Shown: piece after piece, positions 13,980-28,499 of the stretch
Numbering within the stretch: position 1 is the stretch's first letter
Layout: each line of letters starts with the position of its first letter
Assembly (NCBI GenBank): GCA_008921705.1
Contig: VFFE01007078.1
Span: forward strand, 1,360,507 to 1,424,506
Length of the DNA stretch: 64,000 bases
From: Burhinus oedicnemus
Lineage: Eukaryota; Chordata; Aves; Charadriiformes; Burhinidae
Direction of reading: 5' to 3'
Program-made: the position numbers and the translations under genes
The notes under the pieces: model-generated
Told to the model about the DNA's origin: nothing
Database searches by the model: none
The model's input: only the letters and a program-made list of their open reading frames with translations

Positions 13980-14967
13980 CTAAAATAAAAAGTAACTTTC
14001 TACATCATTTGGCTCTTCTGCAAGTAAGGATGATATTTTCTTAATTCCCATTTATTGATTACATATTTTGATGCTTTAATAATTGTTAAGAATCAGAGTG
14101 CCAAGGAAGATTTGCCTTGTACTTAAAAATTATTTAAAATAGGTCGTTTAAATACACTTTTCCTGCCTGCTACCTTAAATCAAAAGGAAAGCATGCTATC
14201 ACTCTGATGTTTTACCTGCACTCACATTTTGATGTATACCTTTATCATAAGGGACTCCATGTATAACATTCTGAATTCATAGTAGTGAATTATCAATCAC
14301 AAGGTCCCACTCTGTTGCATATGTCCACTCAAAAAATCAAAATAATGTACTGTTTGCATGAGTCAAAGGTTAGTTTGATAGTTTTTATTTTAATGGGAAT
14401 AGGTTACCTAAGACGTAGCTATTCCTTTACAGAAGATGAACAATTCCTACAGCACAGTTTGTAGCATCTTCTTATTCCCTGATCTTGGAAAGAGTCTTGA
14501 TCTTATGTATGTGATCTGCACTAAAGAAACTAACTAAAGATCACTTAAAAGAAAAAAAAAAAAAAGTATTTCTAAGTGTTTTTACTTTGTATTAACAAAT
14601 CCCCTCTTTGTGTATTTAAAATACTTGTCTCTTCTGTCCCCCCCTTTCTTTACCTCCAAGGCTTCACAAGATGTTCAAGTCGCTTCCCATCCCCACTCCA
14701 CTTCCAGCAATGTCTTTTGTCCCATTGTCGCACAAGGGTCCAACAGCCCAGCACTAGGACAAGAAATATTTCTTCAGAAGTTCCTCTGATAGTAAAGTTA
14801 CATGCATGTCCACATACTAGTACTTCTGTCAGGTTTCAGTGGGTACAAAGCACAAAACCTGAAGCTTGAAGCAACCAAGTCCCTCTGTTCACAGCAACAG
14901 TACAAATCATATTCCTATACATTTAAGAAAATCCATGTCAATACACAGCCTTCTTATGTGAGTGTAA
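13980..14967. other. Intergenic, no gene seen
   Basis: Unique-looking AT-rich sequence between the solo LTR and the CR1 pieces. The open frame near 14576-14869 shows no recognisable domain. Confidence 0.6.
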
Positions 14968-15540
14968 GCAGATATTGGGATGGTTGAAGTCCCACACGTG
15001 GACCAGGACCTGGAAACTTGAGGCTGCTCTTACCTGTCTGCAGAAGCCCTGAATCACTGGGTCTTCCGGGTCAGGTGGCCTATAGCAGACACCCACCCTA
15101 ACATCACCTTTATCTGTCCTCTCTTTAATCCTAAACCATAAACTCGCAATTGGCTCCCCATCCACCCCAAGGCAGAGCTTCACGCACTCCAGCACTTCTC
15201 TCACATAAAGGGCCACTCCCCTGTCTCATCTTCCCATCCTGTCCTTTCTAAAGATCCCATATCCCTCCATTGCAACACACCATTTATGGGAGCCAACCCA
15301 CCACGTCTTCGTGATCCCAACATCACAGCCCTGCAACTACACACAGATCCCTAACTCATCCTGTTTATTCCCTGTACTGTATGCACTAGTATAAAGGCAC
15401 TCCAGGAAATCAACTCCAGCATGTTGAAGTCCTGGAGAGGGTTTGGGGCATTTCTCCATAATGGTGTCTTGTAGGAACTTCCTTGCTTACATGGAAGCAT
15501 AAGCATGCAAGAGAAGCTCTTCTTCCTGTTTCCAATATTT
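14968..15540 (-). mobile_element. CR1 LINE fragment, endonuclease region
   Basis: Minus-strand translation gives CR1 ORF2 apurinic/apyrimidinic endonuclease sequence. GITKTWW lies around 15300, then ALYVREVLECVKLCLGVDGEP, GDVRVGVCYRPPDPED, and VWDFNHPNIC near 14975, where the family normally has GDFNHPDIC. It stops there, before the reverse transcriptase, so both ends are missing. It lies 3' of the neighbouring CR1 3' end (15560-16050) in the same orientation. It is therefore a separate insertion or part of a rearranged array. The right boundary is approximate. Inactive. Confidence 0.85.
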
Positions 15541-15559
15541 TGCTATTCATTATTTAGAA

Positions 15560-16050
15560 TGAATCACACAGACTCACAGGGGTTGGAAGGGACCTCTGGA
15601 GATCATCTAGTCCAACCCCCCTGCCAGAGCAGGGACACCTACAGCAAGTTGCACAGGATGGCGTCCAGGCGGGTTTTGAATGTCTCCAGAGTTGGAGACT
15701 CCACCACCTCTCTGGGCAGCCTGCTCCAGTGCTCTGCTGCCCTCAAAGTAAAGAAGTTCCTCCTCAAGTTTAGATGGAACTTCCTACGTTCAAGTTTGTG
15801 CCCATTACCTTTTGTCCTATCACCGAGCACCACTGAAAGACTGGTCCCATCCTCCTGGCACCCTCCCTTTAAGTATTTGTAAGCATTGATAAGATTTCCC
15901 CCTCAGCCTTCTCTTCTCCAGACTAAAGAGACCCAAGTCCCTCAGCCTTTCCTCATCAGAAAGATGTTCCAGTCCCCTAATCATCTTTGTAGCCCTCTGC
16001 TGTACCCTCTCCAGCAGTGCCCTGTCCTTGAAAACACATCCATGTGAAAC
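15560..16050 (-). mobile_element. CR1 LINE, 3' part (RT C-terminus and 3' end)
   Basis: This is a minus-strand CR1 copy. At about 16035-15820 it encodes [20 protein letters not shown] and SLEKRRLRG, and at 15833-15639 it encodes [13 protein letters not shown] then [17 protein letters not shown]. These are the C-terminal parts of CR1 ORF2, in two frames because of indels. The conserved 3' UTR then runs to a terminal GATTC-type repeat near 15560. Inactive remnant. Confidence 0.93.
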
Positions 16051-19000
16051 GACATCTAGAGAAGGCAAAGACGTTTCTTGAAAAATGTAATATCAACAGT
16101 ACATGGAAAAAGCAATGCCCAGTTGACTTTCTTGTTTTTCTACCTTGTTTTCCTACAGTTTCGCTTATGTTTATGACATTCCTGACTTACCAGAAGTCTT
16201 TCCTTAGCAGACAAATGATTAAGGTGCCCCTTTGCTTTTATAATCTGTTACAAATTACCTTTCTTTGCATTAATAGTGATGTACAACTGGCTGCAAAATC
16301 TAAACAAGAAAGAACAAGCACTATTTACTTTGTTTCCTTATGTTACTTTCTTTCCTTGCTACTAGCCTAGAAGAGCGTATATCATCTGGCTTCTCCTGTA
16401 CTTTACCAAGAATCAATTATTATGCAGGTTTTTCACAGTATCTCAGAAGATACGAAACTTTCCAGACATCCATATTTCTTTTCTTTGATGGGAAAAGAGC
16501 TGGGCAGCTCCAGAAGACCTGTATTAGCATGAGATGAACCATCCTCCAGAAGGGCTTTTTCCTGTTGAAACTGATGAGTAGCTTCAACTAGATGAAGCTT
16601 CAATTAGCTGTTTCAGCGAAATGAATCCTTCTCTTACATTTGGAACACAAGTACTTCAGTCTTTTATTTAGGAGTAGATGTTTAAGTGTTTCTCATCCTT
16701 AGAAACAGCAGACAAACTAATGCAAAAAGAAAAAGTTTGGCAACTCATTTTGCCAATTTAAAATTTTGAAAGAAATAAAAACTTTGCCCATTCTAAAGCT
16801 TATCCATGCCTAACACCTACTACAATGGCTTCTGGGGAGTTGAGGGAGGGATCACAAGTTTTGTAACCTCCCTCTCATTGACATAAATAATAGAGGTTAC
16901 TTCTGCCTTCAGGACAAGGGAGATAATGTGAAAACTAAATTGGTCACTTCTGAAATTGAGATCACTGTGTACGCAAAGATTCTACAAGCTTTTAAACAGA
17001 AGCTTTAATTACCTTATTTCTGTTTATAGAGGTGATTTTCTGTTGCAGCAATCTAAGACTGCAATTTGGAAAAAAAAAAGTCAGTCAGTTGAAAGTCAGG
17101 AAACTATAAATGCTAAAGTTAGTCCGAACAAAAACCCCTCTCTTACTGTACACATTCAACATTTATGTAACAGCAAAATATTTTTAAAGTTTACACTATA
17201 ACTTTAAAAAAAAAAGTGACTTATGTATGTTCAATTTGGCTAAATTAATTATTTTGGACCAAATTTCATTCAAGTTATGACTTGCTTGAGGTGCTTATAT
17301 TAGAGTTGAATACTGCACTTTGCAGGCAATGCCTATAATACATGAGGAATTATATCCTGAGCAAATTAAAAATATTTTTTAGAGTTTGCTACCTTTTTTT
17401 CTGAGCTCCAGAGACTTTCTGTAGACTCAAAGAACTCACTCTCTCTGCATAAATAATGTATTTTATGAGTTTCTATACTGTGTGGTCTCTAAACCCCAGA
17501 TACTTTCAAACCACCTTTATAAGCCTTCTCCTGGAGATATCTGGCTCAGCAACAATATTCTTAGTGGCAGAATGTACATGGCCTTTTTACTTAGAATGCC
17601 TAATAAGTCCAAACAAAGCACAAGAGAAAACATTGTTTTGGAATTAAATATAAAAATATTTGTTGAAATCTTTTAAAAAAATTAATCTTGAAAGTGAAAT
17701 TAGTGTTGAAAATTTTATTTAAAAAAATAGAACTATAAGAATACAAAGAGAGCCTAAATGGAAGTTGAAACAAAAAAATAAATTGAAGCACTGTTTCTTC
17801 TTTGGTATACTCTCTGTTCCACACACAAACTCAAAAGCAAAAAAAGGAGTGCAAATTAGATTGTTGCAAGGAGATACTTCTACTCAGTAAAGTTCAAGGA
17901 AAAAAAACTAAACCCAACCAACACATCCCCACCCCACCCAAAAAATATTCAATTTACCCCTATTTTGAATATAATCAGAGCAATACAAGTAAGTGGACTA
18001 GTCCTTAGAGTCTTGGTCTATCTGTTATGGAAGACGGAATGCACTAGATACGAACTGAAAGAAATTCCTATGCCTAACAACACTGACCACATGAAACATG
18101 ATGTTTTAAACTCTTTGTGTTTACATGATCTTTTAAACTATATCAGGAAAATATATGAAGAGAACTGTAGCAGATACTAAATGTCACTGGAAAGTATTTT
18201 TGCATATTTATTCAATGCATAAAAAAAGGTAATGCCTTTTCCTACAAATACCAAGATGAAAAGGGCATGTTGTCCCACTGGTCTCCATTCCTACACAAAT
18301 ACACACCTAGTATTAACCAAGAAAACCTGGACTATGATTTCAAAGAATATCTATTCTAACTGTTCTTTTACTTAATTTTTCCTGTCTCCTCCCAGCTGGA
18401 TTATTCCTGTGTGGTATTCAAGTTGCATAGAAAAATAGCTTCTGTGTAGCAGTGTAACTACACAGGTTACGTTTACAGTGAATATTTAGCTGCTTGAACT
18501 TAGACATGCTCTCATTGCTTACTGTAGTGAAAATGTTTCAAAAAGTAAGAATTTGTCTTTTTTGCCTAAGGCAACTTCCCAGAATGAACTTCTGTATGAA
18601 ATCTCTTACACAGTAATTAACTTCCACATGCACAAGGATTTAGTACACATTGTTCAAACTAACGTTCTCACTGAATGAACATACGTTTCTAACTTCACCC
18701 TCTCTGTTGGGAGTTCACAATACCAGGAAAAGCTGCATTATAGGACAATAAAAGGGGAGGGGAAATCATTCCATAAACTAAGACTCTATAACATAACACC
18801 ATCCTTATGCATTTAATTAGAACACGGAATAATGCAGTTTAGTTATAACACTGGAGAGGCAGAGGGGAGAGAAAGGATCAAGACGGTAAAACATGCTATT
18901 TCACAGTGAAGTCAAATCCTGGAATGACTTCAGAAAGACAAACAAGGCAGAATATCTTTAAGTGTGTATGGTCATACCTGTTAAATGAAATTGAAGAAAA

Positions 19001-19223
19001 CTGTCATACCTGATTTTGTCAAACACTTACTAGTAGATGGAAAAACAGTTACTTCCCTGTGTACTTTTTTTATGGACAAAGTTCACAACATCCTGGGTAA
19101 GTACTTACTAAATTCATGTAAGTAATGATTTTTTTCCATACGTAATAATGTCACACACAAAAATACAATATAATCCTGGATTTTAACTGAATTCAGTCTC
19201 AGAGTACTTATATCAGATACGTA
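16051..19223. other. Intergenic, no gene seen
   Basis: AT-rich sequence. The plus-strand open frame at 16044-16370 has no recognisable domain and starts inside the CR1 end. Confidence 0.6.
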
Positions 19224-19358
19224 ACTATTACCTCCATATTACAGATGGAGAAACAAGAGACATAGATGGGTTAAAACAAGTTGCCTAATGTCACACTAAA
19301 AACTGGTGGCTAAGCTGACGGTGAAAAAAAATCAGATTATCCAGTGCTGTCCTACCAG
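19224..19358 (+). mobile_element. MIR SINE relic
   Basis: The sequence follows the MIR consensus in order. It has TACCTCCATATTACAGATGG, GAAACA, a diverged GGTTAA-AACAAGTTGCC core, AATGTCACAC, TGGTGGCTAAGCTGA, and an end resembling CAGTGCTGTCCTACCA. MIR is an ancient tRNA-derived SINE family spread before the amniote radiation. This copy is diverged and inactive. Confidence 0.78.
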
Positions 19359-22300
19359 GAAAAAAAAATTATCTGTCTCATAAATAACAGAGCAGCTCAG
19401 AACTGTTTCTCCACTTTGCCAACATTGTGGATAAATGTTGGCAGTATAAATGTGTGGAATTTGGCATAGAGCCTCTTTCCTTACAATGTGTCATTCATCC
19501 TCATTTTTGGCATTTCAGTGGCTGTTCCTTTTAGGTGGCTATTAAAGGGAAGAAAAACAGAACAAAATAGAACAATAGAATACACTTATATTACACTAAT
19601 GAAACAGAAAAGTTAAGCAGAGCATCCTCTTCTAGCTTTGTAGCAGTAAAACAGCTCTACAGTATCAATCAGATTAAATGCTGCAGTCAGTCCACTCCTG
19701 GGATCTATCAAAATCTTAAAATTTTTGTTTTTACTTTTTTTGGGAAAATGTGAAATTCCCTGTGATATGATTTTATGGTAAATTGAAAGAAGAGAAGTGC
19801 CTGTAAAATACCAGAGCAATTACTCTATATAGAGCTAGCAAAAATAGGAAATACTGTACTGTTTCCTCTCATAATGCCGTAAACCTTCACAGGTTCACTA
19901 AAGAACTATCCTTAGCTAGAAACTTCAGCTTAATATGATATTGGATTCACATTTAGAAAACACTTTAAACCTATGTAGGTTTGAGTGGTTGAGCTGCACT
20001 CTATGCACTGTCCAACCCCACATAAATCAATGTCCTGAGATATACCCCAGAACTTGTATAAAGAGTAAGTTAAAAACAGAAGAATTTTATCTGTCAGGAA
20101 GAAAGAACGTCAGACTCTGTCTGAAATTCACAAATATTAAGTCTAAACTAATGAAAATATTAGCTGAACTTAAATGAACTTTGCTACAGCAACATAAGCA
20201 TAAAAATGCAGACTTTTCAGGAGGGAGGTTTTATCCAGCTCATGGCTAAATATAGGTACCCTAGAAAAAAAAAAAAAGAAATCTTGAATCTCTGAGATTG
20301 GACTGATTTTCTTTAAATACAAAATAAATCCTCACAACATATTATCACCACTATGGAAAAAAAAATATCTGTGTCTAAAGCCACCATTATCTGTACTGAT
20401 TATGCAATTTAGGTCTTAATAAATATTATCTACAAACTATATGCATTTTCATAAGATACTTACTTATTAAAGCATCCCAGCCATAGCTATTTACATATAG
20501 TTCCACTAATCAAAGAAGATTTCTATCTTTTGAGAATGAGATCGTGTTGCAAGAACTAAAAGCACTGTGAAGACAAGTAGGGAATCCCTTAAATTGGATC
20601 TTATTCCACAGCAAGTTTGAAAATACATTTGTGAACTGTTCAGGGTAAGTTTTATGCTGCTGTTTCATAGAGCAGTGAAACTATAAATGAACTAAAGGAG
20701 AAGAAAAAGTCATTCATATTTCTTACAAAATCTGATGTAAGTGCATACAAAAAGACAGATGAAAATGTTTGCAGATTCCCATCAACCATGTATTTCAGTG
20801 TTAAAATTCAGATAACTATCTCAGAGTGGAATACAGACAAATCACTCTGTGAAGAATTACTATAGTTTCAGACAAATGATTTCTAGCAGCTTTTCAGCTT
20901 CCAAGTTTAGGATTCTGTAAAATATGATATTCAGCAGCACATATTGCATGAGAATTGGGCATTGTACAAGGGAACTTACGCAGCTGCTTAAACTCTGAAG
21001 CTTGAATTTGTAGCTCCCAGTCAACTCAGTGCTAAAAAAAAAGTCTTTCAGAGCATGAAAGGTGCGAGACAGTTGCAGACACATGAGAGTGAGCTGTATT
21101 CCAGAGAAGTGCATGAACTGGCATGTCTGAATATGATTAAGTGTCAAGCAGTTTTACAGTGATTTAAGCAGGGCTCAGACTTCAGGAAACGAATGGGGAG
21201 CAGGAGACTATGCTTTTGAATGTGGCATAATATAATTTAATCACTAAGCCAGTACCTATTTCTAATGAAATATAAGTAAAGCACTCAAGATTTTCAACTC
21301 AACTATGTAAATTCTCCAGTTATTCTTCTGTTTGGATATTTGGAATTTTATAAGGGTTGTGAAGTTCACGCTTTGGTTTTATTATTAAGCAGATACAGTG
21401 TATCTATGATTATGGATGCTTTAACTTATTTATATTACCCATTTTTTCCATTCCAGTTTCCAGTACTAATTTCAGTTACCTAAAAGCCAGCCAGAGCATG
21501 CTAAAATGGATCCACCCACCCGGAGGGATCAGTGGCATAGTTCAGATTTTCTCTTAGGATCATTCACTCCAATTTCTATTCCACAGAAAAAAGTCTGGAA
21601 CATGGCAGCACTCTGTCAGTTTGTTATCTACAATGATAATTCTGTGCTGCTTGCACTACAAGCTTTGAAAATTCAGTGTGACGATTTTTTTTTTTTTTTT
21701 TTTTGAATGTGGATAGATCTTAGTAAGGCTCTTCTAATCTATGGAGTAAACATCTATGTCTGTTAGGATCAGAACATACAGAGCAAAAGCAGCAATAGAA
21801 AAAAATGTAAAAGCTAATGCAACAGTGCTGCAAATTTTTCTCATCTACTAAAAGTCCCTGTATTTCCATCTCACTACAGTAAACATTATTACTTTTTGTT
21901 TTTCTAGGTTAGACTATATTAAACTTGGAAACCAACTCACTTCTCCTTAAACGAAACTTGAAAATTATCTCACCATTTTGCCAGACACAACTCTAAATCT
22001 ATCTGACCTGCAAATACATTTTAGCATTAAAAAAAAAAACAAAAACAATTTTCCTGAACATGAGTTAGCTAGCACTTAAGTTACTCAGAATACTAGATGA
22101 GTGTGAGCTTCCTGCTATTTTTTCCCAGAAGCTTCTACACTTGGACTGCTAGCAAATATAACTTCAGTCAGATTTATAGGCCAAAAAGATCATTTACTCT
22201 GTTTTGTTTCCCACAGTATTGAGATGCCAATGCTTTGCATTATTCTTCCTGTTCATATCATATACCCATTTGATTGCAGTCATGAAATACTTACATTTAG

Positions 22301-25300
22301 AGCTAGACAACACAGTTTCATATTTTATTTTTAGAATGTGCCTTGCAATACAATCAAGCCCCCTAAAAACCAGAATGGAATAGAAATGGAATATTCTATT
22401 CAAAGACAACTGCTAAGACAAACATGTCTTCTTGTAGTGATGCCTCTCTGTCCAAAATCCGGTAACAGTAATTATCTTTAAACTGAAAAATTAAGCAGAA
22501 AACTGAAAAACTTAGAGTATAAATAGATTCTTCCAGCTGTCTCAAAGAAACATACAGATACTAAACCTAGCAGGAATGGTTGATAGGAAAATATTGATCA
22601 CTTTTACAAGCTGAAATTAAACGATTAAGCGAGGTGCCCAGGTTCTTAATAAGAATGTACAAAGAAGCAAGGAAAGGAATTTGTATAATACAAACCATTT
22701 GGTTCTTTCATCTTCCAATAGCTATTTGACTAAATGTTTGTATATTGTTTTTTAGCATTAAAAATGTAGATACTTTATAAAGTTTTGTGATATAAATACC
22801 ACACTATTGGCATGTAACAAAAGACCTATGGGAAAGAAGTAGTAACTGTAGAACTTGTTAAACTTTTACATGCAGTTACAGAACATGTGAGTGACTGTGT
22901 ATTAATTGCCCCTAACAATGACAAGACACCTAAACAGAAGGTATGATTCTGCCTCAGTGTAGAACATCTATATCCTGTGGTCCAGCTGAGTACTCAACAC
23001 TTAGACTTTGCACTATTAATACAGATGCCTGTTGTATGACAAAATACAAGAACACTTCTATCCTTTATTTTCTCAATCTAGTGTCACTTTTAAATCTTTA
23101 CTAGTCATTTCCTCGTCAAAGGGCATCACCGAACACTGTCTACATGAGATCTTATTTGCATAAGCATTTTCAGTTCTATTTAATAAATATTAGATATGCA
23201 GACATACTCAAAATTCTAACAACTCATTAACTTCTCATCTTTACTGATATCCTTTGTCCGTTTTCTTTTAGTATGTTTTAGGATTTTTTAGTTTTTGGGT
23301 TAGCTCTTCAGCCTCCACAGAAAAAACTCTTCTAGTTTTCTCTAGCTTTTATAATGTTTGACAATGTACTGTTCTTCAGGCTGTTATATGAGCAGTTTGG
23401 CAGTGCCTCCAGCCTAGGCTTGCAGGAATTCCTTTGCACTGGTGGTAGCATGGCTGAACAGCCACACATTGGTTCCACAATCCTTTGCAATATATTAAAT
23501 AGTCACCATGCCAGATTATTAATTTTATGTTCCATTTCATGTAAATATTCTGTATGTGGAAATGGAGTGCTCTATCCATTAATACACTGAGATTACACAG
23601 ATTGCCTGAGTCATAAAATACCCTGTGAGAGGAAAAGAGACTGCAATTTCAAAATACAGTGATAATTTCAGTTTTTGCAGAGGGAAACAAGCTGAAATCT
23701 ATTTGCCAAAATGAGTAATGGAGATCTAAATACTGATTACAGTTCACAAATCTACCTTAAACTGTTTGCCTATATTTGAAATCGTACTCTATGTTCAGGA
23801 GTATTTTTATCCCAATAATTTATTCCTAAATATAAAGGAAATACACACACAAGTACAACTATATGTAGTGTAAACATTAAGCATTTTTCAAAGCGTTCTG
23901 AATGCAATAGTACAGCTGTGTTTATGTGTGTGTTTGTTTTTCAGGAAAGTATTCAAGGAACAAGAAAGCGTTCGATTTCTTTAATGTGAGTGAGCATTTT
24001 AGTAAATAGAAGTAGATGAGAATGTGGTAGCCATAGTTAAATTTGGCGTGCGTTAACTTAAACTGTTGAAGTAGGCATGGGAAGGAAAGCAGGGAACTAC
24101 CTTTACTGGAATTCAGAACATATCACAACTCTGTCTCATCTGAACTCCTGTAGAAGCAAAATACAGAACTTTCCAAATTCCTTATTTAAACCAAAAAAAA
24201 TCTACATTAGACTGAAAAAGCATCTACTGATAGAAAATCTTCAGTTCCACTAAAATACATTGGCCTGAGTGCATGTTTTGGCAAGACAGAGTAAGAAAGC
24301 CTGCTTTTTAAAGATACTGGAATACATGTATAAAAGCTTGTAGCTCTTGCTCGTAACACACACACCCTAAGATTATGTATCATATACACAAGAAACCAGA
24401 CAAGTTCTCTTCTAAAATCACAGACCTGAGTTTGTGTATTCATCAGGTCTTTGAAAATTGTCAGACCATAACTGGGAAGCCTCTCATAACACTGCATCAC
24501 TTTTTTGCCATGAAAAATCATGCACTTTCCTCAGAAGAGTGCTATTTTCTACTGTTACTTATTAAACTTATTTTACATGTTGGAGTAATAATTTTAGAAA
24601 TATCTCATTTACAGATTCCTTCCAAGGTGAAAAAATAGCTCCACCTTGCTAAACTTAGAGTACTACTAGTATGGAAATATATTAAATTGAGCATCATTCT
24701 ATTCTTTAGTCTTCTTATATACTCAAACAGTTTCTTAAAGTTTGTAGCTGCTATTTTAAGGTTTTTAAGATAAGCTACATTAAATTTAGATTTTAGTATG
24801 AGCTAGTACTCGTACTGAATCAGCATATTACTACTGTGATCACAAGTGTTTAAAAATGTCTTTCAGAGTAGTTGTAAGGAAAATAAGTATTTGTTAAAAC
24901 TGTAAGTTTAAAATACTGTTTCATATTTAGTTTATATTTAGTCTAATTCTTCTTGCTCTTTCCTTAAAAAAAAAAAAAAAGGCAAGGCATAACAAGGCTA
25001 AACGATACTAAACAATTCTGCCACTGAATCTCCATTTTACTTTAGGCACATCCTTTATCAGACTATTATTCAACTAACAATCTGTTAATACAGTGTCCCT
25101 TTCTGTGCACTTGGCTTTGTTTTTCAACACCAGGACAATGTTTACATTTACATATAGTTTCTAGACTAACAAAGTTCTAAGCCGAAAGCCTTTGAATGAA
25201 AGCATGACAGTAATACTTGGTGAATTGTATCTGATGTGCTACACGTATAGCATATCAGGATAGGCTGTTTGTTTCTTGGGGGAGTGGGGGTGGTGGTTTG

Positions 25301-28300
25301 CACTATTGCCTGCAGACAGAGGTCAAAAGTCTCCTGGACCAGACTGTTTTGCTGACATGCGAGGAGATGATACACAGGAAGAAAAGGGTATTCTGTTGAA
25401 ACCTACTGAGCACTTACCTCAAATTTCACGGTAGACATGTATTAGATGATTGAGTAGATGTTAAATTCCTGTTCTTGGACATTATTCAAACCAAAGGTAT
25501 AAGTCTCAAACATTCCTCTGTGCATAACTGCAAATACACATTATACATTATTATTAAAATGTTATAACCACTTTAGAACTCCTTAGAGTTGCACCCTCTA
25601 AGAGATCGAAGACTTTACTTCAATTAAGAAACTTGATTAAAGTACTGAAAATACAGTGATCTGTTTTAGGAGAATGGAATATTAAACATTTCAAGCAGCA
25701 CCTCATTTATCTCCTAAAATTTACCAGTACAAACACCGCCCATTAACTTCTTCACAGACTAGTCATTTAGTACCACCATAACCATTCCTTAATCTATTTA
25801 GTAACAATAATTAGAAAGCCCAGGCTAGTACGGTATAACCTACAAGAAAGGGTTATTAGCCTACATGTGAGGGACTGCAGTAACATTGAGGTGAAATTCT
25901 CTGGTAAATCATCTCTTTGTAACACTGCATTATTAGTTGAAAACAATATGCTTATCATAGGACCAGACAATTGAACCATTGTTTCCATTTTCAGCAACTC
26001 TACAATATTATAGTAAAAAAGCTTCTATTAGTAATTGGCAGCTTCTCAACAGTACATTAAAAATACGATAACTGAAATTAAATCCAGCATATGAGGGAAT
26101 TAAAAGGGAAGGCTGAAGTGTAGACTTTTACCAAATAATATGGAGGGCCAATTTTAAATTACTGTGGAATTGTTAGCAAATACATATCAGTTATTTACTG
26201 CAAATGTGGCAAGCAACTTCCCCTAAACACAAGAATTTGAAATGGCAGACTTACAGACATGCATACTGCACATGCTCAGACCAGACTTATTTTTGAAGAG
26301 TAAGAAGCAGCCCACAATTAAGTCATCTAACTTCTAATTAAAAAAAAAAAAAGATAACTGACTATATACATGAACTAAACATGTTCAGTCTTCCTTGAAC
26401 ATTCTAAGTTTACAATCACATTTGAAAAAGACAAGGATATTGAAGCTAAAATGTATCTATACGTACATATATATGAACACTTAGACTCATTACTGAGAGA
26501 AGATTCTTCATAAAGTCTTCAGAATCAAACAAAATAGCCCCTCTTACCACAGTAACAGTGCAGGTTTTTTGAGGATTATGTAAGGAATTGTCAACTTCAA
26601 AGGCTGAATTTGAAGTAATCAGCTTTAAGACAATTGTATTTTCAGTTATTTGATGGGCTGTGAACAGATCATAGATTAGGATGCAACTGGCTTGGCACAG
26701 CCAAAACCTCCAGATTTTCATGTTAAACTGCATGCTAATACCAATCACATCATATAGGGTCACTCTGGTAATAAACCAGAAAATTGTTTGCAAAAACTTG
26801 CAGACTACAAACTGCTCATGTACAAATACAACTATTTGTCATTTTTAAGAAATTAATATAAAGGCAGGGAAATCTAACTTGTTGCAGTTTGGCTGAATGT
26901 TTTCTATACTGCATTTATGAATAGATGCGTTCCATATGAGTTCATCTTGAGCTGGGACCGACCTGCGATCTGCTATAGTGCTCATGGAAGCACATGGATG
27001 CCAATAATTATTCTGATTAAAAAAATATATTTTTTAAAGGTGCTTCTTCCATATCTCTTAAAGCAAAAAGAACACCTTAATTACGAGTACAAGGACTCTA
27101 TAAACCTCAGCCTAACCTACCATCTATTGCTCCTCATCCAGTGGAAGTGTGGCAGTATTTTTGTAAAGCACACGGGTAATGTTAGTTTAGTGTAAGTTTA
27201 AAGCTACAACACTACAATACAGACAAGTAAGTGTTAATTCATTTACTAAATGTACTGCGGAGTGACTTGAGGAATCTTCTTCCATGTACACATCTGGTCA
27301 GCTGGCAGTAGTCTAAAGACTTCAGAAGCCAAGAACTTTTGATTATCAGTCTTCTTGTGTATGCTCTGAAGCTCAATTGCAGAGGACATTTTTGTCTGCA
27401 TTTTGTTTAACGTGATTTAAAGATACAGAACATTCAGAATACCAGACATTTTTCCAGGCACCATGACAGAACTCAAAGGTTTCAAGAAAGAAAGAGAACA
27501 CGCATTTTTTTTCCCCAAAATCACTGGAACTTTTAGTTTACCTCTCTCTTGGTTTCTCCACTGGATGGATAGTTAAATTTAGTCCTCCATCTAAATCATT
27601 TGAAGCCTTTAGCTTTTTACTCCAAACCACAAGCTCAAAACAGACCAAGAACAGGTTATTGCACTGTCAGCAATCTTAATTTTACATGGGATAGTTCATT
27701 CTCCCCTAGTCTTCATTCTCCTGTACCTGTCCCTGTTCAAACCAATGCTACAGGGACACACACACTCTTCTCTTTTACTCTACACAATTACCTTTTTCTC
27801 TGTATTTCTTGTCTACCAGCAACTTCCTATACCCTGCACTGTCAATCCTGTGCTTTCTGACACAGGGTAATACTTCTCACCTGTAAATGCTTGAGATGGA
27901 TTTGAAAATTATTACTTTAGATACAGTTTTAACTTGCTTTCTGATGCAAACAACAAAGCACTCAATCACCATTGATAAATGATTATCAAGTTTAAGTTTC
28001 AGTCAAATAAAACACATTCCTATTCCTCTGAAGACGCAGGATTTCAGCCCACCTACCTCATTTGCCTGCTGAGCTAGGCTTCCCCCAATGTTTCTCCACT
28101 CCATTTCTTCAGATCGTCTCATGTTCAGGTCTATGCTTCCCAGTCCACATCTTTTCTTCTCAACATTACTCACAGAATTCCTTCATTTTCTCAAGGAAAC
28201 TCATTTTCTTCAACCCCTACATCCAGCACTTCTCTATATTGTTGTTTGTTGCTTCTAACATCCTCCTTAGCGGCCCCACCACCCCGACCCTGACGCAGCT

Positions 28301-28499
28301 CCCAGCTCCCTCCCCTCACAGCCAACGGTGAGGAACAGGCCACTTCTCACCTCACCACAGGCAAGGACAAGCCTCCACAGGACACCCACAGTTACAGTAA
28401 AACCCCTGGCATTCACTGAAGAAAACCTTTCACTCCAGCACTACTAACAGCAAGGTAAAGCTGGCTGGTTTACCCAGTTGGAAGGCAGAAATAACCCCT
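19359..28499. other. Intergenic, no gene identified
   Basis: About 9 kb of AT-rich sequence between the MIR relic and the CpG island. If the island drives a minus-strand transcript, its downstream exons or introns would lie here or further left. Open frames at 26446-26793 and 24207-24521 were inspected and could not be assigned. An 18-20 base T run lies at about 21686-21704. Confidence 0.55.

Noticed and set aside
14938..15216. 92-codon minus-strand frame as a host gene
   Set aside because: The sequence is CR1 endonuclease and is reported as part of a LINE.
16044..16370. 108-codon plus-strand open frame
   Set aside because: It starts inside the CR1 remnant, has hydrophobic random-looking composition, no splice support and no recognised family.
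24207..24521. 104-codon minus-strand open frame
   Set aside because: No recognised domain or splice context, and another frame is open on the opposite strand, so chance is likely.
26446..26793. 115-codon minus-strand open frame
   Set aside because: No recognised domain, no clear splice sites or promoter. Its length is not rare enough in this much sequence to claim a gene.
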